A DNA stretch of 64,000 nt from Oribacterium sp. C9 (lineage in GTDB: Bacteria > Bacillota > Clostridia > Lachnospirales > Lachnospiraceae). The stretch lies in contig NZ_MUHW01000005.1 of the NCBI RefSeq assembly GCF_002007235.1, positions 1 to 64,000 of the forward strand. The letters run 5' to 3'. A program made the translations under genes and the position numbers. A model generated the notes under the pieces. It saw only the letters and a program-made list of their open reading frames with translations. It ran no database searches and had not been told where the DNA came from. Position 1 is the stretch's first letter. Every line of letters begins with the position of its first letter. Shown piece after piece: positions 7,149-16,295 of this stretch.

Positions 7149-9341
7149 ATGGCAATCACTTTTGATGAATCAAAAAAGCTTTTCAGACTGATGACAAAGA
7201 ACACCGAATATCAGATGCAGGTGGATGACATCGGTCTTCTCATACATAACTACTACGGAAGGAACACATTTGGAGCTGATATGAGTTATCAGATAGTGCC
7301 TATAGATAGAGGCTTCTCCGGGAACCTTTACGAGAACAGGCTGGACAGGGGTCGTTCAATTGACGTACTTCCACAAGAGTTCTCAGGTTCCAATGTTGGC
7401 GACTACAGAGTAAGCTCTGTAAATCTCATTTCAGAAAACGGAAGCAGAAGCTGCGATTTCCGATACAAGTCTCATGAAATACTCGGAGTGAAACCTGAGA
7501 TTCCCGGACTTCCTTCTGTAAGACAGTATGGTGAAGAGGCAGAAACTCTTGTCATCACACTTGAGGACAGCGTAATAGGCTTACAGCTTAAGCTTTACTA
7601 TTCTGTATTCCCAGAGAAGGATGTCATAACGAGACATTCTGCTTTTGTTAATGTTTCTGATGTAAGCATTGACCTTAGAAAAGCATCTTCCGCAATGCTT
7701 GACGTGCCTTTCGGATGCTGGGATGAGATACATTTCGCAGGAAGACACTGCATGGAGCGTTCAATTACCCGCAACAGGCTCACTCAGAACATAGCTGTAA
7801 TCAGTTCAAAGCGGGGCATGAGCAGCCACCATGAAAATCCATTTGTAATTCTTTGCGACAGGGATGCCAATGAAGACAGAGGCGAGTGCTACGGCATGAT
7901 GCTCATGTACTCAGGAAACCACAAGTTCGAGATAGAAGAGGATCAGGCAGGAGCAGTGAGGATAGTTTCCGGAATTAATGATGAGAACTTCTCATGGAAG
8001 CTTCAAAAAGGAGATACATTCCATACACCGGAAGTTATCATGTCCTTCACCGATCGCGGTCTCACGGAACTTAGCCACAATTACCACCACATAATCCGTG
8101 AGAATGTCTGTGACAGGAAGTACCTCCATATGAGACGTCCTGTTCTCATAAACAACTGGGAGGCAACCTACTTCGATTTCACCAGCGAAAAGATACTTGA
8201 TATAGCACGAAGCGCAAAAGAGCTCGGAATCGAAATGATGGTTCTCGACGACGGATGGTTCGGAAAGCGTGATGATGACAACTCCGGTCTAGGCGACTGG
8301 TTCGTCAATGAGAAAAAGCTTCAGGGCGGACTTAAGCGTATCTCCGACGAGCTTGATAAGATGGACATGAAGTTCGGACTCTGGTTCGAGCCTGAGATGA
8401 TAAACGAGGACTCTGAGCTTTTCAGAAAGCATCCGGAATGGGCTCTTAGAGACCCTGAAAGACGTCCTACCATGTCACGTAACCAGATGGTTCTCGATAT
8501 GAGTAACGGAGAGGTTGTTGACTATCTTTTTGATTGTATCAGCAAGGTTCTCGGAAGCGCACACATCTCATATATCAAGTGGGACTTCAACAGAAGCATC
8601 AGTAATGTATTTTCAAACCATCTTCCTGCAGACCGTCAGGGAGAAGTTGCTCACAGATTTATACTTGGAACCTATTCTCTTTTAGACAGGATCCTGAAGG
8701 CTTATCCTGATCTTATGATCGAGGGATGCGCCGGAGGAGGCGGACGTTACGATGCAGGCATGATGTACTATTGTCCGCAGATCTGGTGCTCCGATGACAC
8801 CGATGCAATCGAAAGACTGGAGATCCAGGAGGGCAGCTCCTTCGGTTATCCTGTAAGTACAGTGGGAAGCCATGTTTCAGCTGTGCCAAACCATCAGACA
8901 GGCAGAACTACACCTCTTAATACAAGAGGAATAGTTGCCATGTCGGGTACCTTCGGTTACGAGCTTGATATAACTAAGGCATCAGTTGAAGACCGCGAGA
9001 CCATAAAAGAGCAGATAAAGACCTTTGACAGATACTACAGTCTCATCGAGAGAGGTGACTACTACAGGCTCGGTCGCAGTGAAGAGCATGAGATTTACAA
9101 GGCATGGGAATTTGTTTCAGCTGACAGATCCGAGGCTCTTTTAAACATAGTTGTAAAGAAGCCTGAGGCCAATGCTCACATCAAAAATGTAAAGCTGAAG
9201 GGGCTCGATGAAGCTTCAGTCTATGAGCTTGAAGGCACAGAGCTTTCTTTCACCGGTGCAGCTCTCATGTACGGAGGCTATGCCATAAATCTTTCTCAGG
9301 GAGATTACCCTGCAGTACAGCTTCATTTCATGAAAAAGTGA
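7149..9341 (+). CDS. rafA: Alpha-galactosidase, GH36
   Basis: A 730-residue cytoplasmic enzyme (no signal peptide) hydrolysing terminal alpha-galactosides such as raffinose and melibiose. The GH36 catalytic barrel shows NNWEATYFDF, DDGWFGKRDDDNSGLGDW, the nucleophile in YIKWDFNR (Asp479) and the acid/base in CSDDTDAIERL (Asp549). The 70-residue spacing matches characterised Geobacillus enzymes. An N-terminal beta-supersandwich domain precedes the barrel and a beta domain ends the chain; length is family-typical. It is monocistronic and closed by a terminator. Sugar uptake genes are not adjacent, so import must be encoded elsewhere. Confidence 0.95.
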   Translation: MAITFDESKKLFRLMTKNTEYQMQVDDIGLLIHNYYGRNTFGADMSYQIVPIDRGFSGNLYENRLDRGRSIDVLPQEFSGSNVGDYRVSSVNLISENGSRSCDFRYKSHEILGVKPEIPGLPSVRQYGEEAETLVITLEDSVIGLQLKLYYSVFPEKDVITRHSAFVNVSDVSIDLRKASSAMLDVPFGCWDEIHFAGRHCMERSITRNRLTQNIAVISSKRGMSSHHENPFVILCDRDANEDRGECYGMMLMYSGNHKFEIEEDQAGAVRIVSGINDENFSWKLQKGDTFHTPEVIMSFTDRGLTELSHNYHHIIRENVCDRKYLHMRRPVLINNWEATYFDFTSEKILDIARSAKELGIEMMVLDDGWFGKRDDDNSGLGDWFVNEKKLQGGLKRISDELDKMDMKFGLWFEPEMINEDSELFRKHPEWALRDPERRPTMSRNQMVLDMSNGEVVDYLFDCISKVLGSAHISYIKWDFNRSISNVFSNHLPADRQGEVAHRFILGTYSLLDRILKAYPDLMIEGCAGGGGRYDAGMMYYCPQIWCSDDTDAIERLEIQEGSSFGYPVSTVGSHVSAVPNHQTGRTTPLNTRGIVAMSGTFGYELDITKASVEDRETIKEQIKTFDRYYSLIERGDYYRLGRSEEHEIYKAWEFVSADRSEALLNIVVKKPEANAHIKNVKLKGLDEASVYELEGTELSFTGAALMYGGYAINLSQGDYPAVQLHFMKK

Positions 9342-9354
9342 TAAGCAAAAATTC

Positions 9355-9384
9355 AGCCACCTCATAAGAGGTGGCTTGATTTTT
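9355..9384 (+). terminator. Terminator after alpha-galactosidase
   Basis: GCCACCTC (9356-9363) pairs with GAGGTGGC (9368-9375) around ATAA, followed by TTGATTTTT. The 3' end touches the stop of the converging minus-strand gene. Confidence 0.85.
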
Positions 9385-10561
9385 ATGGTATCGGGTAAAG
9401 TGAATCTATCATAGAAAATAGAAGCTTTTTCATCTTTGTTATTTTTTCGATTCTTTCATCCTCGGATAATGTAGGTGCTGCTGCAATTCCGACTAAACTG
9501 TTCAGTAGGCCATATCCTTTGAGAACCCTGTTCACTTCGGGGAGTTTATCGCTGTACTCATTTCCGAGATATGATTGTATGGTTATATTCCATAAAGGTT
9601 CCAGTATATCTTCACCGAGGCCCATTGTACGTTTAGTCCAACCGGTTTTTGAAGCTTCGTTATAGACCTTATACATTCCTATGAGATCGATCATGGGATG
9701 TCCTACTCCGGAATCATCCACATCTATAAGTATAAGCTCATCATCCATCAGCATGATATTGCCGGGATGAAGATCACGATGGATAAAGGTATTTCTTTCC
9801 GGGATGCTCGTGATAAGATTATATACATCTGATTCTTCTTCAGAAGTAAAATAACCCTTTTCTTTAATGTAATTGAGATTGCAGAAATACGGAAAACGTG
9901 CATCCGGCAGTTCACTTGATTCAATTTCAGTTGAATGAAGCTTTTTGGCAAGCTCAGCTATACGTTTTCCGTATTTTGTTATGTCTTCAGGATGAGCTGA
10001 AAGGTGACTCGCGAGAGTACCTTCGCACATCATTTCATAAACGAGGCCATAACTGTCACCTACTTTGACCATATCAAACGGTATAACCGAAGGGATTCCA
10101 TGGGTAAACACTGTCTTTGCAATGATCCTGTTTTGTTCGATTTTTTCCGGGGAATTGAAATCACCTTTATAGACCTTGACTGTGGTTTCGGAGTCAAGAC
10201 GGTAAAAATCACTGTGCGCGCCGCTGCTGATCTTTTCGCAGCCATCTACGGAGATACTGCGAAGAGCTTTTTTGACATTCATCATTTCATTAAAGCCGGA
10301 TACTTCAAAAATATCATAGATATCCCTGTTTACGTCATATATGGTAAAAGCTTTTCCGAGTTTTTTTCTTACTTTTAAAAGAACACGTAAACCTGCACTG
10401 GAAATATATGAGAGTTTTTCAGCATCGAAGCTTATCTCCGAATCCGGTGCGGTGTCCTTGAGAATGGACATTATCTCATCCTCTATCGTTGATGCATTAT
10501 CAGAATTTATATATCCTTCAAGATAGATTGTTGTCTTACCGTTCTCTTTGTTCGTACGCAT
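9383..10561 (-). CDS. STAS domain fused to an aminoglycoside-phosphotransferase-like kinase
   Basis: A 392-residue two-domain protein. Residues 1-100 form a STAS domain of the anti-sigma-antagonist type (TTIYLEGYINSDNASTIEDE, then LSYISSAGLRVLLKV), with Ser54/Ser55 at the position phosphorylated in SpoIIAA. Residues 105-390 form an APH/choline-kinase-like fold with an ATP-binding lysine in TTVKVYKG (about 129), the catalytic loop FIHRDLHPGNIML (259-271; Asp263, Asn268) and the metal-binding IDVDDSG (Asp280). It resembles the TIGR02172-type kinase family. The fusion suggests a kinase acting on, or regulated by, a partner-switch module. The substrate is unknown, and no sigma factor or anti-sigma gene is adjacent. 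Confidence 0.85.
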   Translation of the reverse strand: MRTNKENGKTTIYLEGYINSDNASTIEDEIMSILKDTAPDSEISFDAEKLSYISSAGLRVLLKVRKKLGKAFTIYDVNRDIYDIFEVSGFNEMMNVKKALRSISVDGCEKISSGAHSDFYRLDSETTVKVYKGDFNSPEKIEQNRIIAKTVFTHGIPSVIPFDMVKVGDSYGLVYEMMCEGTLASHLSAHPEDITKYGKRIAELAKKLHSTEIESSELPDARFPYFCNLNYIKEKGYFTSEEESDVYNLITSIPERNTFIHRDLHPGNIMLMDDELILIDVDDSGVGHPMIDLIGMYKVYNEASKTGWTKRTMGLGEDILEPLWNITIQSYLGNEYSDKLPEVNRVLKGYGLLNSLVGIAAAPTLSEDERIEKITKMKKLLFSMIDSLYPIP

Positions 10562-10716
10562 GATAAACTCCTTACGATCAAGCCCCTCATACAGCGCTTT
10601 AGTATGAATGGATCATTTAAAGCCGAAATGATTTCATACATATTTTTTCGTCAAAAGATTATAGAGATATAAATACATAAAAACTGAATAATTTATTTTA
10701 TAAATAATCAAAAATA

Positions 10717-10746
10717 ATGACATGATTTTTTTATTTAGGATATAAT
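10717..10746 (+). promoter_or_regulatory. Probable promoter of the flavodiiron gene
   Basis: ATGACA (10717-10722), 18 bp, TATAAT (10741-10746), in an AT-rich divergent intergenic region. The leader to ATG 10822 is about 70 nt with no recognised riboswitch. Confidence 0.5.
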
Positions 10747-10821
10747 TAAAGCAATAGTTTTCACGGTTTTTATAAGTTTCAGTTCGGATCAAATCAAATA
10801 TAAAGAAGGGAGCTGTTTTAC

Positions 10822-12018
10822 ATGTACAACATACGTGAAGTTCAGAAAGACATATGGTGGGTCGGGGCATCCGACAGAAGACTTCAGCTTTTTGAAAATG
10901 CCTATGCAACACCTGATGGCATGTCCTACAACAATTACCTTATCCTCGATGACAAGACCTGTCTCATGGATGGAATCGATGATGCAGTTTCGAGACAGTT
11001 TTTTGATAATCTCACAAAAGCTCTTGATGGAAGAGAGCTTGATTATATGGTTGTCCAGCATATGGAACCGGATCATTGTGCCTGCATACCTGAACTTCTG
11101 CTTAGATATCCAAAACTAAAGATAGTCGGATCACAGAAAGCCATACAGATGATAGGACAGTTCTATCACATAGATGTGGATTCCGTAGTTGTGAAGGAAA
11201 AGGATACTCTGGAGCTTGGCCACCATACCCTGACTTTCTATACAGCACCTATGGTACACTGGCCTGAAGTTATAGTCAGCTTTGATGCTTCAACAGGAAC
11301 TCTATTCTCGGCAGATGCCTTCGGAGCTTTCGGAGCCATGAGCGGAAACATTTTCGCAGACGAAGTTGACTGGGAACATGACTGGAAGGATGAGGCAAGA
11401 CGATATTACGCAAATATAGTAGGTAAATACGGTGTACAGACCACAGCTCTTCTCAAGAAACTCGAGACTCTCGATTTGAAGATGATACTTCCTCTTCATG
11501 CACATCTCTGGAGAAATGATCTGAACACCATTATAGAGCTTTATAAGAGCTGGGCATCCTATACCCCGGAAAAGAAGTCAGTTGCTGTCTTTTACGGTTC
11601 TGTATATGGTCATACGGGAAATGCAGCCGACATCCTTTCCATGAAGCTTGCGGAACTCGGTGTCAGGGATGTGAAGGTCTATGATGTATCAAAGACTGAG
11701 GTCTCATACCTTGTTTCTACAGCATTTGAATATTCAACTCTTGTTTTTGCAAGTGCCACTTACAATGCAGAGATATTTGACAACATGCATACCTTCCTTA
11801 CAGATCTCAAGAACCATAATCTCACAGGACGAACTGTCGGAATCATAGAGAACGGAAGCTGGGCTAAATTCGCCAACAAAAAAATGGAAGAGATACTGGT
11901 AAGTATGAAGAACATGACCATACTGGAGCCGAAGATCTCTGTAACATCATCGGTAGATGAAAGTGCTCTGGCAGAACTCGATGTAATGGCAAAGGCATTG
12001 GCAGAAACAGTAAAATGA
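10822..12018 (+). CDS. fprA: Flavodiiron protein (FprA-type oxygen reductase)
   Basis: A 398-residue A-type flavoprotein. The N-terminal metallo-beta-lactamase-like domain carries the diiron ligands His80, Glu82 and Asp84 (HMEPDH), His146 (MVHWPE), Asp165 (SADAFG) and His226 (LPLHAH). Residues 253-398 are a flavodoxin domain with the FMN phosphate loop YGSVYGHTGN. Such proteins reduce O2 to water (and sometimes NO) in the cytoplasm of anaerobes, taking electrons from rubredoxin. It is followed after 91 nt by ferritin, so this is an oxygen/iron defence pair. Length is standard and there is no fused rubredoxin domain. Confidence 0.95.
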   Translation: MYNIREVQKDIWWVGASDRRLQLFENAYATPDGMSYNNYLILDDKTCLMDGIDDAVSRQFFDNLTKALDGRELDYMVVQHMEPDHCACIPELLLRYPKLKIVGSQKAIQMIGQFYHIDVDSVVVKEKDTLELGHHTLTFYTAPMVHWPEVIVSFDASTGTLFSADAFGAFGAMSGNIFADEVDWEHDWKDEARRYYANIVGKYGVQTTALLKKLETLDLKMILPLHAHLWRNDLNTIIELYKSWASYTPEKKSVAVFYGSVYGHTGNAADILSMKLAELGVRDVKVYDVSKTEVSYLVSTAFEYSTLVFASATYNAEIFDNMHTFLTDLKNHNLTGRTVGIIENGSWAKFANKKMEEILVSMKNMTILEPKISVTSSVDESALAELDVMAKALAETVK

Positions 12019-12109
12019 AAAATCCGATATGAGTCATGATCGGATCAAAGGACAGATTCAAAGGAATCCACCAGGAGTCCTTAACAAGAAAATATAAAGG
12101 AGAGAAATT

Positions 12110-12598
12110 ATGAACTCAAAAGTAGCAGATCTTTTAGCAGCTCAGGTAAACAAGGAATTTTATTCCGCATATCTTTATCTCGGAATCTCAAAATATTTCA
12201 GTCAGAATGATCTCCCGGGATTCGCCGCATGGTACAGGGCTCAGGCAGCAGAGGAGCAGGAGCATGCATTGAAGATTTATGACTATCTTCTGGACAATGA
12301 TCAGGATGTTCCTTTAAATGTCATCGAAGAGGTTGCTCCAAAGTTCAAGACTGTGCTTGATGCTGTCAAAGAAGCTGACAAGCATGAGCATTATATAACC
12401 GATGAGATCAACAAGATCTATGACGCTGCGGTTTCTGCCAAGGACTATCGCACACAGCTTTTCCTTAACTGGTTCATAACTGAACAGGTGGAGGAGGAGA
12501 AGAACTCCAAGGATATGATAGTCAAGGTTCAGATGCTTGGTGATAAGCCGAAGAACCTGTATCTTCTTGATAAGGAGCTGGGGGCGAGAAAGGGATGA
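12110..12598 (+). CDS. ftnA: Non-heme ferritin
   Basis: A 162-residue ferritin that stores iron in a 24-subunit shell. The ferroxidase ligands are all visible: Glu16 (KEFYSAY), Glu49 and His52 (AEEQEHA), Glu93 (KHEHYIT), and Gln126 and Glu129 (TEQVEEE), matching bacterial FtnA numbering within one residue. AAAGGAG precedes ATG 12110. It is probably co-transcribed with the flavodiiron gene, since no terminator separates them. This couples O2 removal to sequestration of iron. No Fur or PerR box was identified. Confidence 0.95.
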   Translation: MNSKVADLLAAQVNKEFYSAYLYLGISKYFSQNDLPGFAAWYRAQAAEEQEHALKIYDYLLDNDQDVPLNVIEEVAPKFKTVLDAVKEADKHEHYITDEINKIYDAAVSAKDYRTQLFLNWFITEQVEEEKNSKDMIVKVQMLGDKPKNLYLLDKELGARKG

Positions 12599-12626
12599 AA
12601 CATGTAGGTATCCGGCCAAAACCGCG

Positions 12627-13580
12627 CTAAGGCTCTATCGATTCAAATAGCTCATGGATCCTGTCTTCAGAAAGTACAGCACCCTCTATGCTCACAACTT
12701 CTGAAGAAACAGCAGCGGCAAATTCCATGGTCGTATCTATAGACCAGTCCATGCTTAAACCTGCAAGAAGAGAGCCACAGTGGGAATCACCTGCACCTAT
12801 AGTGTCTTTTACATTTACTTTTCGAGACGGCATCCTGTGAAGGGAGCCGTCTTTTTCTATCCATAAAGCTCCCTTTTCGCCCAATGTTATCACTATGAGA
12901 TTCTGTGTTTTTTTCTGAAGCTTTGATGCCGCGTCTTCAAGAGAATTTTCACCGCTTAATGCAAGAGCCTCAGCTTCATTTAAATGAAGAATGGGTCTCA
13001 TGGCAAATATTCGCTCATTTTTGTCGGGAGAAATATTGACACCCCTGGGCCCCGGAGCATAAACAAGAGTTCCTGCAGTTATGTCATCTTCATTTGAAGG
13101 AACATGATCTATATGCTTCTCAAGCCATTCTATTAGCTCATATCCGGTCTCTTCCTCTACCTCCAGACCACAGATATAAGTGTAGTCAAAGCTCTGTCCC
13201 TTCAGCCCGTCCATATATGACTCATGAAAGCTGTATTCCACTCCGTGAACAGATACAAAGGTCCTTTCACCATTTTTTTCCACGAAGCAGTAGCAACAGC
13301 CGTTCTCGGCACCATCAACAGTTACTATTCCCGTTATTCCCTGTTTTAAAAGATTCGACTTAACGAAACCGCTGTATACTCCCTCTGTACCAACAGGAGT
13401 CACCAGAGTCACATCTATACCGCAGCCCTTCGGGACCTGACTTACATTGTATGCGCAGCCTCCCATGGCGAAATGCTGCCATTCCGGGTGCATATCCTCG
13501 CCTGTTTCAGGAAGGTGATCGAGCTTGATGATGACATCCACGCATGTAGAACCTATGACAAGCAGCTTTTTACGACTCAT
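12627..13580 (-). CDS. PfkB-family carbohydrate kinase
   Basis: A 317-residue ribokinase-fold sugar kinase. Signature 1 is AMGGCAYNVSQVP (residues 38-50). Signature 2 is VKDTIGAGDSHCGSLLAGL (257-275) with the catalytic base Asp265. Such enzymes phosphorylate ribose, fructose, tagatose-phosphate, nucleosides or similar. The substrate cannot be settled: no transporter or sugar-specific neighbour is present. It converges on the ferritin gene and has its own promoter side facing pgi. Unusually cysteine-rich around residues 95-99 (NGCCYCF). Confidence 0.88.
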   Translation of the reverse strand: MSRKKLLVIGSTCVDVIIKLDHLPETGEDMHPEWQHFAMGGCAYNVSQVPKGCGIDVTLVTPVGTEGVYSGFVKSNLLKQGITGIVTVDGAENGCCYCFVEKNGERTFVSVHGVEYSFHESYMDGLKGQSFDYTYICGLEVEEETGYELIEWLEKHIDHVPSNEDDITAGTLVYAPGPRGVNISPDKNERIFAMRPILHLNEAEALALSGENSLEDAASKLQKKTQNLIVITLGEKGALWIEKDGSLHRMPSRKVNVKDTIGAGDSHCGSLLAGLSMDWSIDTTMEFAAAVSSEVVSIEGAVLSEDRIHELFESIEP

Positions 13581-13764
13581 GTAAATCTCCTCTATATGAC
13601 ATTAAGCCTGATGAATATAAGGCATCTATTATTTAAAAGGCATGGATGATTCGTTACTGTATCATCCATGAAAAGTGACATGCAAAATCATAGCCCAGAA
13701 ACATATCGTAAAGCAACCATGAATTATCGTATCCAAAATATTTACAGAGACTGGAATTTCTTTC

Positions 13765-13793
13765 TTGCGAATTGCATAAATAAAAGCGATAAT
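13765..13793 (+). promoter_or_regulatory. Promoter of pgi
   Basis: TTGCGA (13765-13770), 17 bp, GATAAT (13788-13793). The leader of about 70 nt ends in AAGGAGG (13852-13858). Confidence 0.55.
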
Positions 13794-13867
13794 ATAAACG
13801 TTGATTTTTTATCAAAGTCTAAAGATAAAATTATACATAATTGTATGGTTTAAGGAGGAATCTCTAC

Positions 13868-15448
13868 ATGATCAACTGGAATAATCTCGATACATTAAAG
13901 TCCTATGAAAATCTCAAGGCTGCAAAGCGTCTTAATCTTGTGGAAGCCATGTCCGGCGAAAACGGAGCAGAGCGTGTAGGCAAGTATTCTGTACCTATGG
14001 CAGCAGGTCTTACTTACAACTATGCTTCAAAGGAAGTTGATGATGATATCCTTTCAGCTCTTTCTGAGCTCGCAAAGGAAGCACAGCTCACAGAGAAGTA
14101 TCAGGCTCTTTATGAAGGCGAAGTTATAAATACAGGTGAGAAGCGTATGGTTCTTCATCAGCTCACCAGAGGTCAGCTCGGAAAGGATGTGGTAGCTGAC
14201 GGAGTTAACAAGCGTGAGTTCTATGAGAACGAGCAGAAGCGTATCGCCGAGTTCGCTGAAAAGGTTCATTCAGGTGAGATTGCCAATGCTTCCGGCGAAA
14301 AGTTCACAACAGTAGTTCAGATCGGTATCGGCGGTAGTGACTTAGGTCCTCGTGCTATGTATCTCGCACTTGAGAACTGGGCTAAGAAGCATGATACATT
14401 CAAGATGGAAGCAAAGTTCATCAGCAATGTTGATCCTGACGATGCCTCATCCGTGCTTAATTCTATAGATGTTGCACATTCACTTTTCATCCTTGTTTCA
14501 AAGTCAGGAACAACACTTGAGACACTTACAAACCAGTCCTTCGTCATGGACGCACTTAAGAAGGCCGGTCTCGATCCTGCAAAGCACATGATCGCAGTTA
14601 CATCAGAGACATCTCCTCTTGCACATAGTGATGATTTCATCACAGCTTTCTACATGGATGATTATATCGGCGGACGTTACTCCAGCACCTCAGGTGTAGG
14701 CGGAGCAGTTCTTTCACTTGCTTTCGGACCTAAGGTATTTGCTGACTTCCTTGATGGAGCAGCAGAAGAGGACAGGCTTTCCACAAACAGTGATCTTTTA
14801 AAGAATCCTGCCATGCTTGATGCCCTTATCGGCGTATATGAGAGAAACGTGCTCGGATATCCAAGCACTGCTGTACTTCCTTACTCACAGGCTCTCAGCC
14901 GTTTCCCTGCACATCTTCAGCAGCTTGATATGGAGTCAAACGGAAAGCAGGTCAACCGTTTCGGTGAGACTGTAGACTATGTAACAGGACCTGTTATCTT
15001 CGGTGAGCCGGGAACAAACGGACAGCACAGCTTCTATCAGCTCCTTCACCAGGGAACTGACATCGTTCCTCTTCAGTTCATCGGCTTCAGAAACAGCCAG
15101 ATCAGAAACGATGTAGACATTCAGGGCAGCACAAGCCAGCAGAAGCTCTGTGCCAATGTTGCAGCCCAGATCGTAGCCTTCGCCTGCGGAAAGACTGACG
15201 AAAACCTCAACAAGAACTTCAAGGGCGGTCGTCCTTCAAGCATCATTATCGGTGAGGAGCTTGATCCTAAGGCTCTCGGTGCACTTCTCGCTCACTTCGA
15301 GAACAAGGTAATGTTCCAGGGCTTTGTATGGAACATAAACAGCTTCGATCAGGAAGGTGTTCAGCTCGGAAAGACTCTTGCCAAGAAGGTTCTTGCACAT
15401 GAGACTGACGGAGCACTTGCAGCATACAGCAAGCTTCTGAATATCTGA
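13868..15448 (+). CDS. pgi: Glucose-6-phosphate isomerase
   Basis: A 526-residue phosphoglucose isomerase interconverting glucose-6-phosphate and fructose-6-phosphate in glycolysis. Visible features are VQIGIGGSDLGPRAMYLAL (phosphosugar-binding region), VSKSGTTLETLTNQ, a PGI signature 1-like GRYSSTSGVGGA, and ESNGKQVNRFGE with EPGTNGQHSFYQLLHQGTD. ATG 13868 is chosen because TTAAGGAGG lies directly upstream; an in-frame ATG nine codons earlier lacks a site. Codon use is strongly biased, as expected for a highly expressed enzyme. It is single-gene, closed by palindromic and hairpin terminators. Confidence 0.97.
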   Translation: MINWNNLDTLKSYENLKAAKRLNLVEAMSGENGAERVGKYSVPMAAGLTYNYASKEVDDDILSALSELAKEAQLTEKYQALYEGEVINTGEKRMVLHQLTRGQLGKDVVADGVNKREFYENEQKRIAEFAEKVHSGEIANASGEKFTTVVQIGIGGSDLGPRAMYLALENWAKKHDTFKMEAKFISNVDPDDASSVLNSIDVAHSLFILVSKSGTTLETLTNQSFVMDALKKAGLDPAKHMIAVTSETSPLAHSDDFITAFYMDDYIGGRYSSTSGVGGAVLSLAFGPKVFADFLDGAAEEDRLSTNSDLLKNPAMLDALIGVYERNVLGYPSTAVLPYSQALSRFPAHLQQLDMESNGKQVNRFGETVDYVTGPVIFGEPGTNGQHSFYQLLHQGTDIVPLQFIGFRNSQIRNDVDIQGSTSQQKLCANVAAQIVAFACGKTDENLNKNFKGGRPSSIIIGEELDPKALGALLAHFENKVMFQGFVWNINSFDQEGVQLGKTLAKKVLAHETDGALAAYSKLLNI

Positions 15449-15465
15449 TAAAAATATTTTTATCA
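15446..15465. repeat. 20-bp perfect palindrome over the pgi stop codon
   Basis: The sequence from 15446 to 15465 is its own reverse complement, built on the TGA stop plus an A5/T5 core. As RNA it would be a weak AU hairpin just past the stop. It may be an mRNA 3' processing feature or chance. Confidence 0.5.
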
Positions 15466-15518
15466 CCTATTTGAGTTGTTCCTCAAGTATAAGAATACAT
15501 GGTGATAGAGAATACAAC

Positions 15519-15553
15519 AAAAAGAAGCATGCACTTTGTGCATGCTTCTTTTT
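15519..15553. terminator. Bidirectional terminator between pgi and the two-component system
   Basis: A 16-bp stem (15519-15534 with 15538-15553) containing GAAGCATGCAC/GTGCATGCTTC, a 3-nt loop, and A5/T5 ends. It serves the converging genes on both sides. Confidence 0.9.
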
Positions 15554-15555
15554 GA

Positions 15556-16236
15556 TTATTTTAACTGATAAATGATGGAGGGGCGTCCTCCTGTTTCGTA
15601 ATCAACTGTACTCTGGACTTTACCTTCCCCTATAAGATAGTTCATATATCTGCGTATGGTCACCTTTGAAAGCTTGAGCTGTCCTGACAGATTCTCACAG
15701 GTCACACGATCTTTTGGATGTTCTGTAAGCCATGTATAAACAGTTTCAAGAGTTTTTTTGTTGAGTCCCTTTTCCAGAGGCTCATTTTCCGAAGCCTCAA
15801 TGTGTGATTCGAGAAGTTTATCAAGCTTAGTCTGAGTAAGTCGTTCAGCCTTATTTTCTTTCATGAAGCCGGCTCTTTTTTTGAACTTTTCTATAGCTGA
15901 AGAAAAACGTTCGAAGGAAAAAGGCTTTATGATGTAGTCAATGATTCCCGAGTTCAAAGAGCTTTCTATGACCATCAGGTCATTTGCGGCGGTGATCATG
16001 ATAACGGAAACAGGATTATGGAGAGCCCGAAGCTTGTGAAGCATCTGCATCCCGTCCATTTTAGGCATATAGACATCAAGTATCGCAAGGTCCACACTAT
16101 TGTTTTTCAGATATTCCATGGCCTCGAAACCGTCCTTGAACATGGCAGTGACTTCAAATTCACCGCATTTCATGAGGTATTCGCGATTGATCTCTGCGAC
16201 AGGAGCATTGTCATCAACTATAATTGCTTTATACAT
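15556..16236 (-). CDS. Response regulator, CitB/DcuR/MaeR family
   Basis: A 226-residue regulator. Residues 1-120 are a receiver domain (IIVDDN with the acidic pair, phospho-acceptor Asp54 in LAILDVYMPKMDG, conserved Lys in IIKPFSFE). The C-terminal 65 residues are a winged HTH of the CitT/DcuR type (GQLKLSKVTIRRYMNYLIGE). The family responds to di- and tricarboxylates. It is co-transcribed with its kinase (59 nt apart) and divergent from a malate-type transporter, so its targets are probably the transporter-malic enzyme operon. That inference rests on the known maeKR arrangement in lactobacilli. Confidence 0.9.
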   Translation of the reverse strand: MYKAIIVDDNAPVAEINREYLMKCGEFEVTAMFKDGFEAMEYLKNNSVDLAILDVYMPKMDGMQMLHKLRALHNPVSVIMITAANDLMVIESSLNSGIIDYIIKPFSFERFSSAIEKFKKRAGFMKENKAERLTQTKLDKLLESHIEASENEPLEKGLNKKTLETVYTWLTEHPKDRVTCENLSGQLKLSKVTIRRYMNYLIGEGKVQSTVDYETGGRPSIIYQLK

Positions 16237-16295
16237 AGATTTTCCTCTGTTTATTTGTCTCTCGTGCTGACATCGATTAGTCAGACGGAATAAAT